Assembly: GCF_030373245.1 (NCBI RefSeq)
Contig: NZ_JAUCZF010000009.1
Coordinates: 124,001-188,000, forward strand
Direction: 5' to 3'
Length of the DNA: 64,000 bases
DNA from: Hydrogenophaga sp.
GTDB lineage: Bacteria > Pseudomonadota > Gammaproteobacteria > Burkholderiales > Burkholderiaceae_C
The notes under the pieces were generated by a model. It was not told the origin of the DNA. It ran no database searches and was given only the letters and a program-made list of their open reading frames with translations. Below, piece after piece: positions 58,309 to 64,000 of the stretch. Positions within the stretch are counted from its first letter, which is position 1, and each line of letters starts with the position of its first letter. Made by a program: the position numbers and the translations under genes.

Positions 58309-59292
58309 TCAGCGCTTCTTCTCCAGCGCCTCTTCCTCCATCAGCAAATAGGTGTTGTAGGCGTTCATGCGGTTGGCAAAGCCGAACATGGGCGTGGCTT
58401 CGAACGCGCTCCAGTCGGTGGCCTTGTAGGCCTCTTCAAACGGCACGAAGTCTTGCACCGCCTGGCCCATGGTGGCACGCAGGTACTTGAGGTAGTCGCG
58501 CGTCATACCGATGTCTTTTTTCGGGTCGCGGGATGCCGGGCCGTGACCGGGCACCACAGAGGTGGCGTCGTGCTTGAGCATTTGATCAAGCGACAGAATC
58601 CACTGGCTGCTGTTGGCCTTGCCCACGAAGGGCAGGCGGCCGTTGAAGAACAGGTCGCCGGCGAACAGCACCTTCTCTTCGGCCACGAACACGGTGAGAT
58701 CTTCTGGCGTGTGCGATGGACCGACGTGGTCGATCTCGAACACCCAGCCGCCGATCTTCATCGCTGTCGGTCCATCGATCCAGGTGTCGGCCTCGACCAG
58801 CCGTGTCTGCTCGTCGATCCATGGCGCGAGGTCGGTGCGTGAGGCCTGCAGCCGCAGGCGCGCGGTGTCGGACTGGATGTATTCCTTGGCCGCCGCGTGC
58901 GCGGTCACTTTGGCTCCCAGCTGCTTGAAGTGCTGCAGGCCGTAAATGTGGTCGGCGTGGTAGTGGGTGAGGATCACATCGGAGATCGGCAACGGGGTGA
59001 GCTTGCGGATCTCGGCGGTGAGCCGCTCGGCCAGTCGCGGGGAGCCCAGCGCGTCGATCACGACCACGCTTTGCGGCGTGATCACGAACCCGGCGTTGGA
59101 GATGAAGTTCTGATTTTTCGTCGAACCCAGCTGCGACAGGCCTTGTACGTAGTAGCTGTGCGGCCCGACCTGTTCCACCTTCATGGCCGGCTCCGGGTCA
59201 GCGGCGAGCGAGAGGCCGGCCGCGGCCCACAGCAGCAGGCCGAGGCTGGCGCGCTTGAAGAGTGAAGGGGCGGGATGAAGTGCCTGTGGCAT
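58309..59292 (-). CDS. Periplasmic MBL-fold metallo-hydrolase
   Basis: A 327-residue metallo-beta-lactamase-fold protein with a signal peptide (FKRASLGLLLWAAAGLSLAADPEP). Zinc ligands are visible in the HxHxDH motif THYHADHIYG, the His in GPSHTPEDL, the Asp in LFAGDLFF and the last His in VVPGHGPAS. Close relatives are the SoxH-like or quinoprotein-associated zinc hydrolases, whose substrates are poorly defined; beta-lactamase activity is not implied. GAGGAGA precedes the ATG. No sox or quinoprotein genes are adjacent. Confidence 0.85.
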   Translation of the reverse strand: MPQALHPAPSLFKRASLGLLLWAAAGLSLAADPEPAMKVEQVGPHSYYVQGLSQLGSTKNQNFISNAGFVITPQSVVVIDALGSPRLAERLTAEIRKLTPLPISDVILTHYHADHIYGLQHFKQLGAKVTAHAAAKEYIQSDTARLRLQASRTDLAPWIDEQTRLVEADTWIDGPTAMKIGGWVFEIDHVGPSHTPEDLTVFVAEEKVLFAGDLFFNGRLPFVGKANSSQWILSLDQMLKHDATSVVPGHGPASRDPKKDIGMTRDYLKYLRATMGQAVQDFVPFEEAYKATDWSAFEATPMFGFANRMNAYNTYLLMEEEALEKKR

Positions 59293-59942
59293 GGGAGTCT
59301 CCTCTGGGGTCGTGAATCACCCTGCTTATATCGCAGTTCACTTATGTTTGGATGCGACGAGTGGCCTTTGCTGCGGCCAGGCAGGCCAGAGTCGTTGCCG
59401 CAAGAGGCCTTGAACCATGTCGATTTCAGCGCGCTGGTCCACGAATGACGCCACCCGCTGCGGTCTCTCGCGTGTGTGCCGCTGAGCCCCAGCAGCCTGC
59501 AGCACCCAGTTGGGGGCTTGCTGGGCCGCAGCGCCTGGCGGGCGCTGATGCTGGCCGAGCGCTCCCACCGCCCAATAGCTCGCCGCGATCGTGACCAGCA
59601 TCAAGTCGAGCCACCCGGCCCAGCTCGGTGCGCTGCAGACCCAGCCCAGCCCGACGGGCCAGGCGGGACGGGGTCCGCCAGATGCTCACGCGATCGACCA
59701 GAAGCTGGAGCCAGGCTGGAGGGGCGGGTGTTCTGGGCGAGAGCGAAGCCGCCGATGCACAGCGGTTGCCGTGGTTGATCGCTGGCGAGGTGCACCTGCC
59801 CAACCCTGGATGGGCCAGCGCCTGGCTCGTTGCCGGCGTCGAGGCAATCGGCCTGCGGCCGATCAGCTTCGCCGTCGACTTCCGCCGCTTCGGGTTGAGC
59901 GGCCTCCTGCGGCTGGGTGTTCAGCCGGGGTGGCCCGCGCTC
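59293..59942. other. 650-bp stretch without a recognisable gene
   Basis: Several frames are open on both strands, as expected at this GC content, but none carries a family signature, Shine-Dalgarno or signal peptide that I can defend. A plus-strand stretch at about 59770-59930 (GEVHLPNPGW, LVAGVEAIGLRPISF) and a minus-strand stretch near 59540-59604 (MMLVTIAASYWAVGALG) look protein-like, so decayed genes are possible. The MBL hydrolase promoter must lie at the left end. Confidence 0.4.
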
Positions 59943-62078
59943 TCAGATCACCTGCGGGTCCACGTCCACCGCCCAGCGCACCAGCCCTCTGGCCTCGGGG
60001 GCGCTGCGGCAGTCGTGCAGCACCGGACCCCAGGCCGACAAAAAGCGCTGCAAGGCGCCGCGTGAAGCGCTTTCCACCAGCAGCTGCGCACGCTCTACGT
60101 TGGCCACGCGCTGAATGGTCAAAGGCACGGCGGGGTAGAGCGTGATCGCGTCCCGGTGCGGCAGGCCCAGCGCTTGTGCAGCCGCCAGATTCAGGAAAGC
60201 CTGCGCTGCGGCCTGGGTGCGCGCGTCGGCGCGCAGCAGAGCCTGGGCACCAAACGGCGGCATGCCGGCGATCTCGCGCTCAGCCAGCTGCTCGGCGGCA
60301 AAGGCCGGGAAGTCGTGGGTCTTGAGCGCGGCAAAGAGCGGGTGCTCGGGTGTCCAGGTCTGCACCCACATCTCGCTGGCAGCGCTGTGTGCGGCGTCGC
60401 GCCCGGCGCGCCCGCCGGCCTGCATGAGCAAGGCAAACAGTCGCTCGGGCGCGCGGTGGTCGCTGGCAAACAGGGCAGCGTCCACGTTGATACCGGCCAC
60501 CAGGGTGATGCGTCGGAAGTCGTGGCCCTTGGCGATCATCTGGGTGCCCACCAGCACATCCACCTCGCCGCTGTGCAGCGCGGCGAGCTGCGTTTCCAGG
60601 CTGCCCTTGAGCCGGGTCGAGTCGGCGTCCATCCGCGCCACGCGTGGCGGCTGGCCGTCGGGCCGGCGCGCGTCGGCCAGCAGGGCGGCAAGCTGTTCCT
60701 CCACCTGCTCGGTGCCGCGGCCCACGGGCGCGATGTCGAGGTTGCCGCAGTCGGGACAGGCGCGCGGCACTCGCTCGGTGAATCCGCAGTGGTGGCAGCG
60801 CAGCGTGCGGTCGAGCTTGTGGAACACACGGTAGGCGCTGCAGTGCGGGCAGCCGCTTTTCCAGCCGCAGTCGTGGCAGGCCAGCACCGGCGCGTAACCC
60901 CGGCGGTTGAGCAGCACCAGGCACTGCTCGCCGCGCGCAATGCGCTCGCCCATGGCAGCCAGCAACGGCGGCGCGATCACTGCGCCTTTGGGCTGGTGGT
61001 TCATGTCGACCAGACGCAGCCTGGGCAATGAACCTCCGCCAATGCGCGCTGGCATGGCCAGTCGCAGGTAGCGCCCCTGGTCGGCGGCGTGCCAGCTCTC
61101 CAGCGAGGGCGTGGCCGAGCCGAGGATGACCTGGCAGCGAGTGCCTGCTTCCCCGCCTGCTGTCGACAGCGCCCCGCTTTCGATCTTGGCGCGGTACACC
61201 GCCAGGTCGCGTGCCGAGTAGCGCGCGCCTTCCTGGCTTTTGTAGCTCGGGTCGTGCTCTTCATCCACCACGATCAGACGCAGCCCGGGCAGGCTGGCAA
61301 AGATGGCCATGCGCGTACCGAGCACGATGCGGGCCACGCCGGTGTGGGCGGAAAGCCAGCTCGCCAGTCGCTGTGCAGGCGTCATGCCGCTGTGCAGGCA
61401 GACCACCGCGCCGGCGCCGTACAGCGGCTCGAAGCGCTCGCGAAAACGCGCTTCGAGCTGCGGCGTGAGGTTGATCTCGGGCACCATCACCAGCACCTGG
61501 GTTGGCGTGCCGCCGGTGCCTTGAGCGTCGAGTACACGTTGCGTGGCGCGCAGGTAAACCTCGGTCTTGCCGCTGCCGGTGGCGCCAAACAGCAACACCG
61601 GGACGCTCGCCGTGTCCAGCGCAGACAACGCCTCGGCTTGTTCAGTACTCAGCGCGGGCTGCGTTTGCTGGTCCAGCTTTGATTCGACGGGCTGGGCGGC
61701 AGCCTGGGTGCGGCGCTTCAGGCGCCGGGCCAACTGGGTGTTGTCGAGTTCGCGCAGCTGGGGCGGCAGCGCAGCCAGCGCCACCTCGCCCAGGCTGCGC
61801 TGGTAGTACTGACCGGCAAACTTCACCAGCTGGCGCCAGCGCGCGTTGAGTGGCGGCAGTCCGTCCAGCGTGCCGGTGACCTCGCGCGTCTGGCTATCGG
61901 TGAGTCCCTCTGGCGGCTCGGTCGGGCAGTCCCACACCACGCCCAGCACCTCGCGCTTGCCCAGCGGCACACGCACCAGTGTCCCCGGCGCAAGCAACAG
62001 CTCACTTCGGTAGCTCAGGCTGGCACTCACCCCGCTGTGGGCAGGGGTGGCCACGATGACGCTCGGCCAGCAGGTCAT
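59943..62078 (-). CDS. priA: Primosomal protein N' (replication restart helicase PriA)
   Basis: PriA reloads the replisome at repaired forks. In the 711 residues, the N-terminal 3' DNA-binding domain (MTCWPSVIVATPAHSGVSASLSYRS, GTLVRVPLGKREVLGVVW) is followed by the helicase core with Walker A FGATGSGKTEVYL, DEEH (VVDEEHDPSYKSQEG) and SATPSLES. The zinc-binding insert has paired Cys motifs (CHDCGWKSGCPHC; CHHCGF; CPDCG), and the C-terminal lobe has GTQMIAKGHDF and QAGGRAGR. The length is normal. The start MTC at 62078 agrees with family starts that lack a long leader. Confidence 0.95.
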   Translation of the reverse strand: MTCWPSVIVATPAHSGVSASLSYRSELLLAPGTLVRVPLGKREVLGVVWDCPTEPPEGLTDSQTREVTGTLDGLPPLNARWRQLVKFAGQYYQRSLGEVALAALPPQLRELDNTQLARRLKRRTQAAAQPVESKLDQQTQPALSTEQAEALSALDTASVPVLLFGATGSGKTEVYLRATQRVLDAQGTGGTPTQVLVMVPEINLTPQLEARFRERFEPLYGAGAVVCLHSGMTPAQRLASWLSAHTGVARIVLGTRMAIFASLPGLRLIVVDEEHDPSYKSQEGARYSARDLAVYRAKIESGALSTAGGEAGTRCQVILGSATPSLESWHAADQGRYLRLAMPARIGGGSLPRLRLVDMNHQPKGAVIAPPLLAAMGERIARGEQCLVLLNRRGYAPVLACHDCGWKSGCPHCSAYRVFHKLDRTLRCHHCGFTERVPRACPDCGNLDIAPVGRGTEQVEEQLAALLADARRPDGQPPRVARMDADSTRLKGSLETQLAALHSGEVDVLVGTQMIAKGHDFRRITLVAGINVDAALFASDHRAPERLFALLMQAGGRAGRDAAHSAASEMWVQTWTPEHPLFAALKTHDFPAFAAEQLAEREIAGMPPFGAQALLRADARTQAAAQAFLNLAAAQALGLPHRDAITLYPAVPLTIQRVANVERAQLLVESASRGALQRFLSAWGPVLHDCRSAPEARGLVRWAVDVDPQVI

Positions 62079-62469
62079 GTTTAGCGTGTTTTCCTCAGCC
62101 CAACTGTCGAAAGATGATGTAAGTCATTGATTTGTCTTTGCTTCTCGACCTGTCCCAAGCTTCTGTGGATAACTTTGTTGATAGGTCTGGTTGGCGGGTC
62201 GCGAAGCCTTAAGAATCAAGGCTTTTCTTAAGTTGCCCAGAAAAACGGCAACCTTCAATCGCTATATGAATCAACAGCTTACAGCGGCGTTGTCGACAGA
62301 GGCTGGCGTGGACCGCCTATTTGGCGCTTGTCGCACCGCAGCACAAAAAATGTGCATAAGTGAGACGTGTCAAGCCCTTTATTTTGCGAATTTCTGTGTC
62401 AGCGGGTTGACAGGCCCGCCATCACGCGCTCAGCCAGCGCTGCCGCGGGCTGCAGCCGCATGAGCGGTT
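62079..62469. promoter_or_regulatory. 391-bp priA-hemE spacer with a perfect DnaA box
   Basis: The spacer is AT-richer than its surroundings. TGTGGATAA at 62164-62172 is the exact complement of the DnaA box TTATCCACA. AAGCCTT (62204-62210)/AAGGCTT (62218-62224) is a hairpin followed by TTCTT, a weak plus-strand terminator. A 90-codon plus-strand frame (62191-62463) has no family features and is treated as chance. One box is not an origin, but it suggests DnaA influence on priA. Confidence 0.5.
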
Positions 62470-63564
62470 TCAGGCGGCGGTGCGCAGGCGACGTGAATGC
62501 GCGTGAACCGCGTTCACCAGCGCCGTCACATGCTCGGGCGGGGTGAACTGGCTGATGCCGTGGCCCAGGTTGAAGATGTGGGTGGGTCCGGTGCCCGCAC
62601 CCTGGTGGGGCTTGCCAAAGCTCTCCAGGACTGCCGCCACCTCGGCGTCAATGCGTTCGGGTGGTGCAAACAGCACGTTGGGGTCGATGTTGCCCTGCAG
62701 CGCCTTGGTGTCGCCCACCAGCGTGCGCGCCTTGCCCAGGTTGACCGTCCAGTCCAGGCCCAGCGCTTCGCAGTCCAGGTCCTTCATGTCGTCCAGCCAG
62801 AGGCCACCGCCCTTGGTGAACACGATGCGCGGGATCTTCACGCCGTCCTTTTCGGTCTTCAGCTGAGCCAGCACGCGCCGTGTGTAGGCCAGGCTGAATT
62901 CCTGGAACTTGCCGTCGGCCAGTACGCCGCCCCAGCTGTCGAACACCATCACCGCCTGCGCACCGGCGTCGATCTGGGCATTGAGGTAGCTGGCCACGCT
63001 GTCGGCGTTGATGGCCAGGATCTGATGCATGAGGTCCGGGCGGCTGTACATCAGCGACTTCACTGCGCGGTAGTCGTCCGAGCCGCCGCCTTCGACCATG
63101 TAGCAGGCCAGCGTCCAGGGGCTGCCCGAAAAGCCGATCAGCGGCACGCGGCCGTTGAGTGCCTTGCGGATGGAGGTCACGGCGTCGAACACGTAGCGCA
63201 GCTTGTCCATGTCGGGTACGGCCAGCGTGGCCACATCGGCTTCGGTGCGCACTGTCTTGGCAAACTTCGGTCCTTCGCCGATCTGGAACGACAGGCCCAG
63301 GCCCATGGCGTCGGGCACGGTCAGGATGTCCGAAAACAGGATGGCTGCATCCAGTGCATAGCGCTCCAGCGGCTGCAGCGTCACTTCGGTGGCGTAGTCC
63401 ACATTGGTCGCCAGCCCCATGAAGCTGCCCGCCTTGGCGCGCGTGGCGCAGTACTCGGGCAAGTACCGCCCCGCCTGGCGCATCAGCCACACGGGCGTGT
63501 GGTCGGTGGACTGGCGCAGGCAGGCGCGAAGAAAAGAGTCGTTTTGCAGGGGAGCGAAGGGCAT
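62470..63564 (-). CDS. hemE: Uroporphyrinogen decarboxylase
   Basis: HemE removes four carboxyl groups from uroporphyrinogen III to give coproporphyrinogen III in haem synthesis. The 364 residues match the family. The N-terminal signature [15 protein letters not shown] and the block [19 protein letters not shown] carry the active-site Arg and Asp, with [19 protein letters not shown] and FDSWGG downstream and NLGHGI near the C-terminus. It is on the same strand as priA, but the 391-bp gap and the different roles suggest separate transcription. Confidence 0.97.
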   Translation of the reverse strand: MPFAPLQNDSFLRACLRQSTDHTPVWLMRQAGRYLPEYCATRAKAGSFMGLATNVDYATEVTLQPLERYALDAAILFSDILTVPDAMGLGLSFQIGEGPKFAKTVRTEADVATLAVPDMDKLRYVFDAVTSIRKALNGRVPLIGFSGSPWTLACYMVEGGGSDDYRAVKSLMYSRPDLMHQILAINADSVASYLNAQIDAGAQAVMVFDSWGGVLADGKFQEFSLAYTRRVLAQLKTEKDGVKIPRIVFTKGGGLWLDDMKDLDCEALGLDWTVNLGKARTLVGDTKALQGNIDPNVLFAPPERIDAEVAAVLESFGKPHQGAGTGPTHIFNLGHGISQFTPPEHVTALVNAVHAHSRRLRTAA

Positions 63565-63710
63565 GGCGGTTCCGGTTGCGGTCTAGAGTAATCGCAGATT
63601 ATCCCGCGAGGGGCCGGGGCCTTCGATTTGATGTGAAGCAGGGCCAACGGCGGTGCACGGCCGGTGGCCGGAGCGTCAGCAGGCGCCGTGCGGTTGGTCA
63701 GTCAGCACGC

Positions 63711-64000
63711 TCAAGACTTCGGCAGCCCAAACGGCTTGACCATGGGCCAGCCTTTCCGAGCCCAGTCGCTCATGCCCCCTTGCACGTAGCGCACGTTGGT
63801 CCAGCCGGCATCCTTCATGGCCTGCACCACTTTGCTGGAGCGGTTCTGCGTGTTGCAGATGATGAGCACCGGCTGCGCCGGGTCTCTGGGGATTTCACCT
63901 GCGCGCTGGTTGAGTTGCGACATGGGCAACAGCAGGGCGCCTATGGCCACGCCGGTGGCGTGCTCGTCGGGTTCGCGGATGTCGAACATGACGACCTGTC
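63711..64000 (-). CDS. Rhodanese-like sulfurtransferase domain protein (5' end outside window)
   Basis: The frame runs off the right edge of the window, so the start is not visible; the internal ATG at 63989 lies inside the conserved VMFDIREPDEH strand and is not the start. The visible 96 codons are the rhodanese core: DIREPDEHATG, the active-site loop with Cys in IICNTQNRSSK, and the last block VRYVQGGMSDWARKGWP. The loop C-N-T-Q-N-R-S has the expected length for a sulfur-accepting rhodanese. Persulfide transfer is the likely chemistry; the physiological partner is unknown. Confidence 0.85.
   Translation of the reverse strand, partial: QVVMFDIREPDEHATGVAIGALLLPMSQLNQRAGEIPRDPAQPVLIICNTQNRSSKVVQAMKDAGWTNVRYVQGGMSDWARKGWPMVKPFGLPKS

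Noticed and set aside
59628-60065. 145-codon plus-strand frame at the priA end
   Set aside because: It overlaps the conserved C-terminus of priA and shows no known domain; kept only as a possible relic in the gap entry.
62191-62463. 90-codon plus-strand frame in the priA-hemE spacer
   Set aside because: No Shine-Dalgarno, no recognisable domain and a weak hairpin within its first codons; treated as chance.

Overview
The window is a high-GC betaproteobacterial chromosome segment. Gene content and protein style (Bug-type binding protein, aerobic box benzoyl-CoA pathway, Comamonadaceae-like spacer repeats) point to the Comamonadaceae, perhaps near Hydrogenophaga. The genus is an inference. There is no sign of a phage, plasmid, CRISPR array or insertion sequence.

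1-15100: translation and transcription core. The order is fusA (3' part), tuf, tRNA-Trp, secE, nusG, rplK, rplA, rplJ, rplL, rpoB, rpoC, closed by a strong terminator. Hairpins lie between nusG and rplK, before rplJ and between rplL and rpoB. 15182-22137: a LemA/M48 protease pair, rsmB, a DUF4390 protein, an NtrY-like kinase, a short NtrX-like regulator without an AAA+ domain, and tRNA-Phe.

22222-41413: catabolic region. Two alpha/beta hydrolases, a GntR/FCD regulator and a tripartite-tricarboxylate binding protein precede the box locus. Benzoate-CoA ligase (bclA) and boxD run leftward. boxR, boxC, boxB and boxA run rightward. Four copies of a 15-bp motif form two inverted pairs, one between boxD and boxR and one over the boxC promoter; they are candidate BoxR operators. 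The next genes, pcaF, a fused FdsG-FdsB and FdsA, are packed with 2-bp and overlapping junctions. This ties 3-oxoadipyl-CoA thiolysis to oxidation of the formate that BoxC releases.

41574-45213: a histone H1-like protein, two small hypothetical proteins and Rep helicase. 45493-54579: a cell-envelope locus with a DUF2202 lipoprotein, a glutamic-type CPBP intramembrane protease resembling MrtJ, a 1071-residue LVIVD-type lipoprotein, and two secreted proteins sharing an almost identical C-terminal tag (Gly-Gly-Cys, Asp-Pro, a hydrophobic helix, Arg cluster). This looks like a JDVT-CTERM-type sorting system. One of the two tagged genes carries an apparent single-base frameshift.

54800-64000: an AEC transporter, katG behind an OxyR-like inverted repeat, a periplasmic MBL hydrolase, a gene-poor stretch, priA, a spacer with one perfect DnaA box, hemE and a partial rhodanese.
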